Under the pieces are notes generated by a model. The model saw nothing but the letters and a program-made list of their open reading frames with translations. It did no database searches and was not told where the DNA came from. 64,000 nt of DNA, from positions 163,190 through 227,189 of the forward strand of contig MNCI01004863.1 of NCBI GenBank assembly GCA_015680685.1, read 5' to 3'. Positions 46,240 to 56,957 of the stretch are shown here, piece after piece. The position numbers and the translations under genes were made by a program. This DNA is from Gnetum montanum (taxonomy: Eukaryota; Streptophyta; Gnetopsida; Gnetales; Gnetaceae). Position 1 is the first letter of the stretch. Each line of letters starts with the position of its first letter.

Positions 46240-47069
46240 TGAGGCCTCATCGATGCAGTCTCTATCTATTGCCTATAAATATGCATCTACTAGTCACATT
46301 TATGAGAATTCAGATTTTAGTAGTAGTGAAGCTCTTGCATTTTTTCCATTCAAAAGTTAGAATTTTTCCCTAACTGAATGAAACAAGAGCCATTAAGAGT
46401 ACGGATCTTTACTCGAGCATTGTTGTACCTAAGCACGACAATGTGTGTAGCAATAAAGATGAGCTTTCTAATAAAGCTTATAACACTTTGGATAGATTAG
46501 CTATTTTATTTATGCATTTAATATTTTCAATTATTTATTAAATTCTTTCAATCAGTTATCAAATATTTTCTAGTTATTATGTTAATGAGACAATTAAGTG
46601 AGATAGATTACACCCATACATACGACACTTCGAGCATAACATGTATTCGCTTGGTAATCCCAGTAGCATTACCACTTGGTACACCCAGTAGTGTAGTGTT
46701 TTGTTGCCTAGCAATGGATATGTGGGTTCAAGACATGTACAAAAAGTGGGAATGGATACTTATGTTGGGTTTAGTTAAATGATTAGTTAATTAGTAATTT
46801 AGATTAGTTAATTAAACTCCTTTTATCTACATTTTGAGCACCAAAATATAAAATACAAAATGATAAAAATCAGATGTCTTAGTTACACATAACCATACCA
46901 ACATACATATCAAGTGTAATTGGGAGGATAATGATTGACCTTAAGGCTAGATTCACTTCCTAAAGGGCTAGTGCACTAAAAATGATTAAGTCCATGGAAT
47001 TCGATCAGGTCACACTTGAACGCTTTGTGATTCATATGGTTGGGCATAGGGGTAGCTCACTACTCATCA
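46240..47069 (+). repeat. Solo LTR (plus) of the C/D-related family, between gag and protease
   Basis: Begins TGAGGCCTCATCG and ends CTACTCATCA. It is related to the reverse complement of 49547-50432: CTATAAATAT (about 46279) matches the CTATAAATAATAG TATA region, GGATCTTTACTCGAGCA (46404) matches GGATCTTTATTCGAGCA, and ATTCATATGGTTGGGCATAG (near 47035) matches the terminal part. No internal region follows. The open frame at 46982-47239 starts in this LTR, so its first 30 codons are not protease. Confidence 0.75.
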
Positions 47070-47239
47070 CTAAGTATGGAGAAATTAGCTTTAGTTTGCA
47101 AAACATGTCTTTCATTGATGAATTCTTTGAATTTAAACTAGGTGATGTTGATGCAATTTTAGGAATGTCTTTCCTACCAAAATTTCATATTACTGTCCAC
47201 TTTGGAACTCGTATTTTAAAAGCTTCAACCATAGATTAA
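47070..47239 (+). pseudogene. C-terminal end of chromovirus protease
   Basis: The frame contains FFEFKLGDVDAILGMSFLPK, the conserved ILGMxWL end of retropepsin-like proteases in chromoviruses. The active-site half is missing, removed together with the gag core at the solo-LTR junction. Confidence 0.7.
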
Positions 47240-47329
47240 GTTAGGGTTCTAAGAGGGGTAGGAATAACAAGGAAAATTCATACAATAGCCATTAAGCAAG
47301 CCATAAGATTAGTCAAAAAGGGTGCTACA

Positions 47330-48260
47330 ATGTTTCTTGTCAAAGTAACCAAACCTCACATATATTTTGGTATTGAGATTCAAAAAGAACTTAAGGAATA
47401 TAAAGATTCAATATTTTGTGAAACTAGAGAACTACCTCCGCAAAGAACTGTTGAGCATGCTATTGATATTTTTTCCAATATACAACCTATTTCTAACTCT
47501 CCTTATAGATTTTCTACTTCTAAATTAAGAAAATTGAAAGTACAATTAGATCAATTATTGGAAGATGGAATAATTTGACCTAGCATATCACCTTGGGGTG
47601 CACCAGTCTTATTCGTTAAAAGGAAAGATGGTATGTTAAGATTATGCAGTGATTATAGGGCATTAAATTAAGTGACAATTAAAAATACTTATCATTTGCC
47701 TAGGATTGGTGAGTTTTTTGATCAACTTATGGATGCATATTATTTTTCAAAGATTGATTTAGAATCAGGTTATCACCAAATAAGGATTAAGAAAAAAGAT
47801 ATTGAGAAAACTGCTTTTAGAACTAGGTATGGATTATACAATTTTTTTGTGATGATGTTTGGATTAACTAATGACCTGCAACATTCATGGCATTAATGAA
47901 TAATATTTTTCGTGAATATCTTGATTAGTTTGTTATAGTATTTATGGATGATATACTTGTTTATTCTAAGTCGAGAGAAGAACATATCAAACATTTGAAA
48001 ATTATAATGGAAATTCTTAAAGAGAATCAGTTAAAAGATAAATTGAGTAAATTTTAACTCTTTAAGAAAGAAGTTTCATACTTGGGCCATATAGTTTCTA
48101 AGAAAGGATTGCAAGTAGATCCAACAAAAGTTAGTGTGATCCATGACTAGCCTGAATTAAAAGATACTATAGCAATTCATAGTTTCTTAGGTTTAGCCAA
48201 TTTTTATCAGCATTTTATTAAAGATTATTCTACCTTAGTAGCCCCATTGACTAAAATTTT
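47330..48260 (+). pseudogene. Reverse transcriptase, chromovirus
   Basis: Motifs in order: RTVEHAIDIFSNIQPISN and PYRFS (47440-47515), LDQLLEDGII, a stop, [18 protein letters not shown] (about 47545-47635), [64 protein letters not shown], and the intact catalytic box FMDDILVYS (47941-47967). The thumb and connection contain FKKEVSYLGHIVSKKGLQVD and FLGLANFYQHFIKDYS. A few stops and one frameshift (about 47890). This is the best preserved RT of the window. Confidence 0.9.
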
Positions 48261-48269
48261 TCAAGAAAA

Positions 48270-48775
48270 ATGTGTGTTTAAGTTTGATGGAAAATGCAAC
48301 AAATCTTTCCTCAGATTAAAGATGCTACTCACAGTAGCACCTATTTTGAGAATTTTGGATGAGAATTATCATTTCAAGTATTCACGGATGCTTGTGGAAT
48401 AGGAATTAGTGTAGTTCTTTCACAAGAAGATAAAATGGTATGTTATGAATCTCATAAATTATGAGGAGTTGAGGTAAATTACTCAACCCATGATTCAAAA
48501 TTGCTAGCAATTGTTCATGCTTTGAAAGTTTGGAGACATTATCTTTGTGGAAAAAGGTTTGTACTAAAAATAGATCATAAAAGTTTAGAATATTTGTAGA
48601 GATAGCTTATTTTGAATACTCATCAAAGGTGATGGGTAGAATTATTGGCTAAATATGATTTTGAAATCAAATATATCCCCGGCAAGCAAAATGCTTTTGC
48701 TGATGCCCTTAGTCGAATGTGGAACTTGATGATAGGTGTGGTAACAACCCCTATGGAAGAAGAAATTAAGGAATA
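48270..48775 (+). pseudogene. RNase H, chromovirus
   Basis: VFTDACGIGISVVLSQED (catalytic Asp in FTDA), VNYSTHDSKLLAIVHALKVW, RHYLCGKRFVLKIDHKSLEY (Asp in KIDH), LLAKYDFEIKYIPGKQNAFA and ADALSRM. All four catalytic positions can be followed except that E is replaced in THDSKLLA (usual YDKELLA has Glu at that place). Stops at three sites. Confidence 0.85.
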
Positions 48776-48849
48776 AACAAAAGAAGATCATTATTTTAAG
48801 AATATTTTAACCAATATTTCCTCTTAGCCTTGATATCAACTTACCTCTA

Positions 48850-49543
48850 ATAGTTTATTAATGAAAGGATAAAGAGTGTGCATACCAAAAGGAAATTCAT
48901 GAATAAGGTTGTTGTGTGAAGCACATGAAGTACCATATGTAGGACACCTAGGTTAAATTTAGACTTATATGATGATATGTAAATCTTATTTCTAGCCTAG
49001 AATGAAGAATGATGTGTCCTCATATAGTAAAATTTTTCCAATATGCCAAAGAATAAACACTGAACATAGGAAACCCAATGGGTTATTACAATCTATGGAA
49101 GTTTCAACCTGAAAATGGGAAGATGTCACCATGGATTTCATTGTGGGATTACGAATAACCAAAAATGGAAATGAATCAATTTTGATAGTGGTTGATCATC
49201 TATCAAAGATGGCATATTTTATAGCTTTGAAATCTACAAACACAGTAGAAGAAGTAGCCCAAAAAATCATACATGAAGTATTTCAATTGCATGGTTATCC
49301 AAAATCTATCACCTTGGACTGAGATCCCAAGTTCATATCTAAATTCTAGAAAACTTTGTTCAAGAGCTTGGAACCCAATTGAAATTTAGCATAGCTTACC
49401 ATCCTAAGACCAACGGGCAAACCAAACGTGTGAATAGAATATCAAAAGATATCCTATGAAGCTATGTTGGGAGCAAATTGAAAATGTCGGAGAATTACTT
49501 GCACCTCGCAAAATTTTCCTATAATAACAATTATCAAGATTCC
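48850..49543 (+). pseudogene. Integrase, N-terminal and core part, chromovirus
   Basis: Zinc-binding remnant HEVPYVGHLG ... CQRINTEHRKPNG (about 48915-49085), then the core: WEDVTMDFIVGLRITKNGNE (about 49120-49175), SILIVVDHLSKMAYFIALK, EVAQKIIHEVFQLHGYPKSI, TLD, a stop, DPKFISKF, and YHPKTNGQTKRVNRIS (about 49400-49445), where the catalytic-Glu motif QTERVNR reads QTKRVNR. The gene then stops at a solo LTR and the last 254 bp are repeated beyond it. Confidence 0.85.
49290..49543 (+). repeat. 254-bp direct duplication, copy 1 (integrase core)
   Basis: Equal in length to 50433-50686 and differs by scattered, mostly transition, changes. It begins CATGGTTATCCAAAATC and ends TTATCAAGATTCC. It ends three bases before the solo LTR 49547-50432. 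Copy 2 begins directly at the LTR's other end. Confidence 0.95.
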
Positions 49544-49546
49544 CTA

Positions 49547-50432
49547 TGAAGAGTGGCATGATACCCCTACACTCAACCATATGAATACGAGTGTAGCACA
49601 CATGATCAGGTCAAACTCTGCAAACTAAGTGCCTACACACCCCATGGAACACTTAGGGTTAACCATTCGTTGTCTTCCCAGACTTACTTGTAGTTTTCAT
49701 GGTGTATGGTTAAGTAAGTCCGAAGTATATGATTTTTATAGTTTTTTATGTTTTATGTCTCCTATGCTAACAAGGTGAAGGGTTGAGAAACTAATTACTA
49801 ACTCTAACTAATGAACTAAGTCTAAATTACCTAGCGTCAGCATCCATTCCCACTTATCGTACACACCCTGAACCGATGCAACCATGGTTACCAAATGCTA
49901 ATCGTTGCTGGGATCCCATGAGTAACGCACATGCTTGAAGTGGTCGTACTGAGGCACTTAACTAGGAGGAAAGGGTTGAGAGAATCTAATCTAGCCTAAG
50001 TGCGATGAGCATCCATTCCTTGATTATTCGTACACATCTTTAAATGCTCATAATCAAGTCATACTCATTCCTCGTTACTAGGAGATAAGGCTGAGGGAGA
50101 AAACAATAAATAACATTAAATAAAATCCTATTCCATGCACTACAAGGTTTATCTAGGAAGTTTATCTTTATTTCTGTAAAAAACTTGTGTTCAGGTACAA
50201 TGTTGCTCGAATAAAGATCCATTCACTTTAGGACTCCTACTTTGGGCACATGGAAAATATTCTATCTCTGGAGTGATCAATCTGCTAGAGTTTCCCTATA
50301 GTCTAGCCTAGGAGGAGGAAATAAGGGAGAGTCACCTATTATTTATAGATATGATAGCACACTGCAATATCGTGTACGCGATATCGCGAGGGATGTGATA
50401 TTGTGACAGCCACGATATCGCGTATCCCATCA
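49547..50432 (-). repeat. Solo LTR (minus) inside integrase, 886 bp
   Basis: Bounded by TGAAGAG at 49547 and CCCATCA at 50432 (TG...CA on either strand). On the minus strand it has a CTATAAATAATAG TATA region (about 50335-50347) and resembles the LTRs at 46240-47069 and 34433-35290. The part near 50360-50430 is CpG-rich with repeated CGATATCGCG words. It is flanked by the 254-bp duplication, not by a normal 5-bp target repeat. Confidence 0.8.
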
Positions 50433-50686
50433 CATGGTTATCCAAAATCTATCACCTTGGACCGAGATCCCAAGTTCATATCTAAATTCTAGAAAACATT
50501 CTTCAAGAGCTTGGAACCCAATTAAAATTTAGCATAGCTTACCATCCTGAGACTAATGGGCAAACCAAATGTGTAAATAGAATATGAGAAGATATCCTAT
50601 GAAGCTATGTTGGGAGCAAACTAAAAATGTCAGAGAATTACTTGCACTTGGCAAAATTTTCCTATAATAACAATTATCAAGATTCC
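50433..50686 (+). repeat. 254-bp direct duplication, copy 2 (integrase core)
   Basis: Second copy of 49290-49543. Here the catalytic-Glu motif region reads QTKCVNR. After it the integrase gene continues uninterrupted (CTD at 50859). Confidence 0.95.
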
Positions 50687-51121
50687 ATACATTGAGCACC
50701 ATTCAAAGTAGTATATGGATATAACTATTGTACACCACTAACCTGGGTAGTTCCAACCTTAAAAATGAAATCGAAGGAAGAAGAAATGAAAATAATGAAA
50801 AACACTATCACAAGAGTTAAACAAAATTTACAAGTTTCCCAAGAGAAATATAATAGATATGCAGATCAACATAGATTTAAAAAAAGAATTTCAAGTAGGA
50901 GATCAAGTACTACTAAGAGTAAAACCTACCAAAAGTTCTCTTAAACCTGGAAAATATACTAAATTATCACCTAGCTATTGTGGACCCGTTGAGATTCTTG
51001 AAAGAATTTGTGAAGTATCATATCAATTAAATCATACAGCAACCTTAAAAATTCACCCAGTTTTCCATGTAAGCTTGCTAAAAAAATTTCATGAAAATGA
51101 TGTACCATATGTGGTAGACTA
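50687..51121 (+). pseudogene. Integrase C-terminal part with GPY/F-like domain, chromovirus
   Basis: APFKVVYGYNYCTPLTWVV follows copy 2 of the duplication. The open frame 50859-51121 carries EFQVGDQVLLRVKPTKSSLK, KLSPSYCGPVEILERICEVS, YQLNHTATLKIHPVFHVSLL, the GPY/F domain typical of chromoviral integrases (L-x-PxYxGPxxI), ending LKKFHENDVP. It binds DNA and orients the target complex in the family. Well conserved compared with the rest. Confidence 0.85.
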
Positions 51122-51295
51122 ATATACTTTGCCATTGTGATCCAACACTAGCTTTGAAGTTAAACCCATTATAATTAAGAATCAAAAAACCAAAAAATTA
51201 TGAAATAAAACTATTAGCAAAGTACTTGTTCAATGGTCAAATTATGATCAGCAGACTTGGGAAAATATGAAGTTTATTTTTAATATTTAGCCCCA
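51122..51295 (+). pseudogene. Chromodomain, chromovirus
   Basis: After a stop the frame reads SFEVKPIIIKNQKTKKL, a stop, NKTISKVLVQWSNYDQQ and TWENMKFI. The VLVQW-SNY-TWE pattern is the chromodomain signature (VLVKW, then ATWE). In the family it directs integration into heterochromatin by binding histone marks. This domain identifies the element as a chromovirus. Stops interrupt it. Confidence 0.8.
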
Positions 51296-51493
51296 AATTT
51301 TTTATCATCATGATATTGAATGATATATTTTATTTATTATTCATGTAATAAATTATGTTTTATAATATTTTATCTTCTATTTGTATAGATGATAATGAAA
51401 AAAATAAAGGAATTGAAGCTTACGAGCATAATAGTGAAGTTGCACCTAAGCAGCTAGATATAGAGGAAGTGCTCAAGGACAAGCGAGATGCTT

Positions 51494-51506
51494 AAGGGAG
51501 GTAGAT
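51494..51506 (+). other. Polypurine tract, chromovirus
   Basis: AAGGGAGGTAGA lies directly before the 3' LTR start (TGTAATG at 51507), as expected for gypsy elements. Confidence 0.8.
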
Positions 51507-52014
51507 TGTAATGTTCCATCCCTTGTTAAGGGTGGGAACAAATTGTAACAATGTAGTTAACCCTCAAGTGAAGGGACACCTCATTATGAGAAGTTACGAT
51601 TATTCATGTATTCGTAGAGAAAGGGGTTGACCTAGGCCATTTAAGGCTAGGTTTAGAGGTCATGCCAACATGGAGTTACGGAGCCTAGAAAGGTAAGTGA
51701 TAAAAGCTGAGTGAAGTGGAACAAGAAGGAACTAATCACCCCTTTGGTTGAATAGCCTAACAATGGTGGCAATGTCGGATTGCCTCTAAGGCTTAAGTGG
51801 CATGGATAAATAACCCAAAGGGCATTACAGTACTCTCTCCTATTAATAATTTTTTTTCTTTTTTTCTTTTCTACACTATAGTACCAATTATTTATTTATA
51901 GATTAATTTATTTATTAGGTATTTATGATGTTTCCATTGTATTATTTAAAAAAATAATGAATACAATAAATTAAGTGATTGTATTTTTATGACATTTGGA
52001 AATGGGATGTCACA
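51507..52014 (+). repeat. 3' LTR of the chromovirus
   Basis: Starts TGTAATGTTCC and ends GATGTCACA. It retains TG...CA, unlike the 5' copy. The target duplication CCCAT follows at 52015-52019. Confidence 0.92.
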
Positions 52015-52268
52015 CCCATGCCCAAAGGTAGTTCTCTAGGAAGGTTGATACAGTAATAAAATAATAAATGCACAAAAAAATTAGTGATTAATTTTTTTAT
52101 TAAGTATTTATGATGTTTTCATTATATTATTGAAGAAAACAATGAATGCGATAAATCACGCGATTGTATTTTTACAATAGCCAGGAATGGGTTATCACAC
52201 CCATGCCTGAAGGTAGTTCTCTGGGAAGGCTGGCATAGTAATAAAATAATAAATGCAAAAAATAATAA
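51901..52268. repeat. 185-bp tandem duplication across the 3' LTR border
   Basis: 51901-52085 and 52086 to about 52268 are direct copies. The unit consists of the last 114 bp of the LTR plus about 70 bp of flank, so it arose after insertion of the chromovirus. The second copy also carries the CACACCCATGCC junction (about 52195). Confidence 0.9.
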
Positions 52269-52420
52269 ATTTTTGGATATTCTACTGGAAAGACATGTTA
52301 CCAATGCATGAAGGCAGGTGACTTCTAAGAAATTTCAAGGTGTCTTAGACTCACATTAGTTATAAGGCTAGAAAGACATGTTACTCATGCCTGAATGCAC
52401 TCCTCTATTCAATGGTTAAG
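52269..52420. repeat. 83-bp repeat pair at the chromovirus target site
   Basis: CTGGAAAGACATGTTACCAA (52285) and CTAGAAAGACATGTTACTCA (52368) are 83 bp apart and match the reconstructed pre-insertion site (GGAAAGATATGTTACCCAT at about 41641 joined to GCCCAAAGGTAG at 52019). The chromovirus therefore landed in a short tandem repeat of at least three units. Confidence 0.75.
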
Positions 52421-53185
52421 TCTCCTTCAAAATAAACTATGTAATTAATAAATTGTTTCCTTGTACTTCATTGCCAAGTGGTCATATTTATTGCAGTTGT
52501 GATTATCTCAAGGTTGCAAGATTCAGAATGATATAATGTGATATCACTAGTAAGTGGTATGGACATGGTTTGAATCGTAGATGGAGAGTCTAATGATCAC
52601 TTTAACCATGCATCACATATAGAATTCATTATACTTATGATAAGACACCTTACATTCCATTTTTTTCAATCCTTACTACTATCATTTCATCTCACTATTA
52701 TATATAATTATAATTTCATGGTTTTGTATCATAATATTATTTTCTTATTGAGACAATACTAACATGTGTGTTTTGAAAGATAGGTATGATTTACTTTTTA
52801 CTCCTTGAGTGCCCATAGACACTTGTAGGCATATTTATATAAGGGTATTAGGGGCAAGAGCCTACTTTGAGGAGGAACCACTTTTATATCTCTTGTGTCT
52901 CATACTTGATGACCAACTCCACATCATCTTGTGTCTTATAGATACTTTTGTAATTATTATTATTTTCCTATATACTCATACTCATTCATAAATTTAGTAA
53001 CTTTTAATCAAATCATCTCCTATACCTTAGTCAACTTACCTTGCCTAAACTTCTTCTTTAACATAATTTTGATATCAAACTCTCATAATTTAAGCATCAT
53101 CTAGGATTAGAAATCCTTTGGATTATCTTAACACCTTCTAGACTACTCATTTCATCAATATCTATATATATGTCTAGACCATTAG
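52421..53185. other. Stretch without supported feature
   Basis: AT-rich. Two short open frames (52122-52304 and 52809-52991) have no recognisable similarity. I see no repeat structure beyond occasional words shared with the 1.4-kb units that follow. Confidence 0.3.
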
Positions 53186-55985
53186 AAAAGTTTTTATTTT
53201 AGTTATTTCATGCAAGGGAAGTTCATTCTTATTGTACCCACTTTGCATTTTTCTGCATAAGTTAGAGACATAGGTACATTCTATGGTGTTTTTTAGAAAC
53301 ATCCTCAATAATCTAGATTCAACAACTTGCATCATCTACAACATAGTTTATAGATTTCTATCTCTAGCTCTATAGAAATGGTGTTTTGGCCCTCTGTCTA
53401 GTATAGACATCTAATGTCAACTTTAGCATTGATTCTATCTCCAACTTTTGACATCTCACATCATATCTACTTTTGACATTTAGCATCAGATCTTATTTTT
53501 TGTAACATATCAGCTCCTTAACATCCAACATCAATTCTATATTTGATATCTTACATTAATCTTCATATCTACATGTTACCTTTCCTATCCAAAGACTTCA
53601 ACAACCTTCCAGAAGATCCTATGAATCCCAATGTGTCATTCTTACATGATCTATTAGGAATCTTTGGTCTATAATATAAGGAAACCCCTAAATGAAAAGG
53701 TATTAGTTGGATTTTTAGATATTGTAATTGGAATTTTACTTCACCAAGCTTTTAGAGATCTACTAAATGTTTGTAGTCATCTTTGCTACTTAGTGTAGTT
53801 ATCATTATTTGCAAATGGTGATTTGCAAATATTTTTTCAAAGAATTTTCCTCTTTGTAGAATAACTACCTTCTTTTCCTCTCTTCCCATTTTCTTGCTAA
53901 TGCATTATATCACCTTCATGCATAGAAATTGCTTTAAATCAAGTTAATACACTAATATGATCCTTTCCTCTACTCCATCAACCACTAGATCTACATCAAG
54001 TGCATACATTGGAGAAAGAATGGGATAACAAAAATCCTCATCAAATACCTATGATCCCTAGTACATGTCTTAAAATATCTTTTTGTAGGTTCTTGATTTT
54101 CATTCTTTATTGTAATCTAGATTTTGCTTTTTAAGTTTTCTATCTTTGGCATTGTACATATCTGCTATAGATCTAGCTTCTATTCCTTTGTTTTCCTTTC
54201 ATTTGATGCTTTAACAAATTAGATCTATTTTTCTTTTCATCTTACTACCAATTACACTTATTTTGATGGTACCTTACATTACTCTATATTTTGTGTTACA
54301 TAAACTTACCTATGATCTTTGTCCATTCTCTACTAGCTATTCCACATGCTCACTTTTTCTTTCACTTTCAATTTACTAATGTTTGGTGAAAATGTTTGGC
54401 TTGGATTTTTGAATTTTATCTTATGATCTACAAGTCTCCTTTTGATTAGAGGAAAATTATTTGATAGTTCAGTTTTCTTAGACTATTTGATAACCATGAG
54501 ACTACCTAGCTTAATTTCATGTTAGGTTGTATTATATTCCATTATTACATGATTTCAACTACAACATCTTGAGTATCTATTAAGAGGATGTAATTTTATA
54601 TCCACTTTGGCTTTTTATGCATAAGTTAGAGACCTAGGTACATTATATGGCTTTTTAGTATTTAATTTTCTCTTTAATAGTCTAGATTTAATGACTTGTG
54701 TCATCTACAATGTAGTTTCTAGATTTCTATCTCCAGCTTACTAGAAGTAATGTTTCACATCATCAACAATGTCATTTTAGCCCTCTTTCTAATTTTGACA
54801 TCTAACATCAACTCCAGTGTTGATTTTATCTCCTAATTTTAACATCCTATATCAAATCTACTTTCAATGTCTAGCGTTAAATCTCATTTTTCATAACATA
54901 TCAATTCTTCAACATCTATTGTTAATCCTAAATTTGACATCTAATACTAATCTTTACATATACACATCACTTCTTCTATCTAGAAGCTTCTAGAATCTTC
55001 CAAAATATTCTATGGACTCCAATGCATCATTCCTACATAATCTATGATGCATTTTCAACCTCTAAATAAGAGGATATCCCTAAATGAAAAGGGGTTGGTT
55101 GGCCTTTTTGATATTCTATTTGGCATTTCACTTCACCAAGCTTTTAGACATTTGCTAAGCATTTTCAATCATCTTTGCTACTTAGTGCAATTAGCATTCT
55201 TTGCATTTGGTGATTTGAAATCCTTTTTACAAAGACTTTGCCTCTCCACAACATAAATACCTCCTTTTCCTCTCTCCCTATTTTCTTGCTAATGTATTGT
55301 ATCCCCTTCATGGTTTCCTCCTCACAAATTAAGAAATATTTTTAAATCAGGTCAACACACTGATCTAATCCTTTTCTTCACTTTGTCAACTACTAGATCT
55401 ACTATATTTTTTTGACAGATCTACATTAAGTGCATGCATCGAAGAAATAACATGATAATAAAGCTCATCATTAGATTTCTTTAATCCATGATACATGTCC
55501 TAGAATTCCTGATTTCTTCTCTTTATTGTAATTTGAATTTTTTTGTTTAGACATTCTCTCTTTGGCATTGTCCAAATTTTCTACAAATCTAATTTCTATT
55601 TCCTATGTCTTCTCTTCATTTAATGTTTCAATGGATTAGATCTTTTTTTTTTGCATACTAAATAGTTTTTATTTACAATCTACACACTACATTTCACTTC
55701 ATATAGATCTACATATGATCTTCATGCATTTTCTACTAGCTATTGTACATGCTCACTTTATCTTCTGCTTTCAATTTACTAATGTTTGCTCAAAACATTT
55801 GGCTTAGATTATCAAATTTGTTCCTAGAATCCACAAGTCTTCTTTCAATTTGAGGAAAATTACTTAAAAGTTTGTTTTCCTATATAGTTTGCTAGCCATG
55901 ATATTATCAAGATCACTTATGTATTAAGTTGTATCATATGTTGTTATTATGATGATTTCTATCATAACATCTTTTTAGTGCTAGA
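53186..55985. repeat. Tandem pair of 1.4-kb units of unknown nature
   Basis: About 53186-54550 and 54551-55985 are diverged direct copies. Anchors: GCATAAGTTAGAGAC at 53255 and 54619, CTTCACCAAGCTTTTAGA at about 53735 and 55130, CAATTTACTAATGTTTG at 54369 and 55772. The offset is 1.36-1.40 kb. The strand is T-rich. Many short words GACATCTAACATCAA recur inside. No ORF matches a known protein. The units could be abutting LTRs of an unrecognised element or a large satellite. Confidence 0.75.
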
Positions 55986-56039
55986 AGAAGGTAATATTGT
56001 GTTAGGTTGTATCATATTCTATTATTACAATGATTTCTA

Positions 56040-56170
56040 TCATAACATATTTCTTTAGAAAAAATGAGATCTAACACCAGATGTCAAAAGTAGATCTGGC
56101 AAAAGACATTAAAATCTGGAGATAGAATTAATGCTTGAGCTAAAGTTAGATATCAAAACTAGAAGAACAC
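56040..56170 (-). repeat. Inverted fragment of the 1.4-kb unit
   Basis: The reverse complement of this stretch matches about 53400-53520: GATGTCAAAAGTAGAT and GGAGATAGAATTAATGCT have clear partners there. It is adjacent to the second direct copy but in opposite orientation. Confidence 0.7.
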
Positions 56171-56214
56171 TCATTCAATCTCAAATAGTTAGTAGGTTTA
56201 ATGCTGTAGCTTGG

Positions 56215-56957
56215 CTACATGTAGTAGTACTTGAAAAAGCTTCTATTAATAGGATCAAGAAATTGATGTCCCTGTAGATCAAACAAAATGTAGGAGCCAT
56301 TTTGTAGAGACTGAACCACCAAGAAAGGACCTTGTCAGTTTGTAGATAACTTTGTATCTCGAGAGTTCAAAAAATGATAAAGTGTTAGATCATCTTTGTG
56401 AATCTTTCTAACTCAAACATGTAGAGAATAATAATACTAAATAGCTAATTAATATTCATGCAAGTGATGAATAGCATTTTACTGATATTCTTCAAGAATA
56501 TTCAACTTAACAAATTTCATGCTATTATTGGCCTAATTTAAACTCCAATCATGAAGAGTAATGTGAAGAGATGATATATACAGATCAATTGGTAAGATTG
56601 CCTCTAAAATATAAGTTATAAAATATGGGGTACAATTAGTAGCTATACAAAAAGTAGTATGATAGACCTCAAGGGTATAGGATAGCTATGTGTGCTAATT
56701 ATGTTGAGCCTTATTGACCATGGTATGAAGAAAAAAGATGAGTTTTATTAGTGGACCTAATGATTCAACTGAAAATAGTAGGATGATGAAAAGGATTGAG
56801 TAATTGGATACATAGAATAGAAACTAGCTACCTCCTTACTTTTGAAATAAGTTTTGTTATTAGTTATAAATTGGAAAGGCACATTGAGGCAAGTTATTAT
56901 GTGGTCAGGGATGAAGCAGTGTAAAAGGTGGATTTGGTGGAATGCAAAGGAATAGCT
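56215..56957 (-). pseudogene. Integrase, C-terminal two thirds, element E
   Basis: Minus strand, starting abruptly in the core at AIPLHSTKS, where the inserted LTR ends. It continues with PDHIITCLNVPFQFITNNKT, YFKSKEVASFYSMYPITQSF, SSSYY, then after frameshifts HTTFCIATNCTPY and YGTEAILPIDLYI-like sequence (about 56660-56590), and the C-terminal GPFLVVQSLQNGSYILFDLQ (about 56330-56270). These are standard gypsy integrase blocks (the NNKTYFKSKE block corresponds to the second catalytic Asp region, here Asn). Inactive. Confidence 0.75.

Larger units (their letters stand above)
41660..52014 (+). mobile_element. Chromovirus-type Ty3/gypsy element with both LTRs and target duplication
   Basis: The LTRs 41660-42163 (504 bp) and 51507-52014 (508 bp) align end to end. 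CCCAT lies directly before the 5' LTR (41655-41659) and directly after the 3' LTR (52015-52019), a perfect 5-bp target duplication. A primer site (42166-42177) and a polypurine tract (about 51494-51506) are in place. The internal order is gag N-terminus, protease end, RT, RNase H, integrase and chromodomain, which defines a chromovirus. It was enlarged by an antisense gene-like insert (42390-44526), two solo LTRs and a duplication. All ORFs are interrupted. Confidence 0.9.

Noticed and set aside
46982-47069. Start of a protease ORF at 46982
   Set aside because: These codons come from the end of a solo LTR. Protease sequence begins only after 47069.
52809-52991. Short open frame MPIDTCRHIYIRVLGARAYF as a small gene
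   Set aside because: Sixty codons in AT-rich DNA without splice context, similarity or repeated occurrence; expected by chance.
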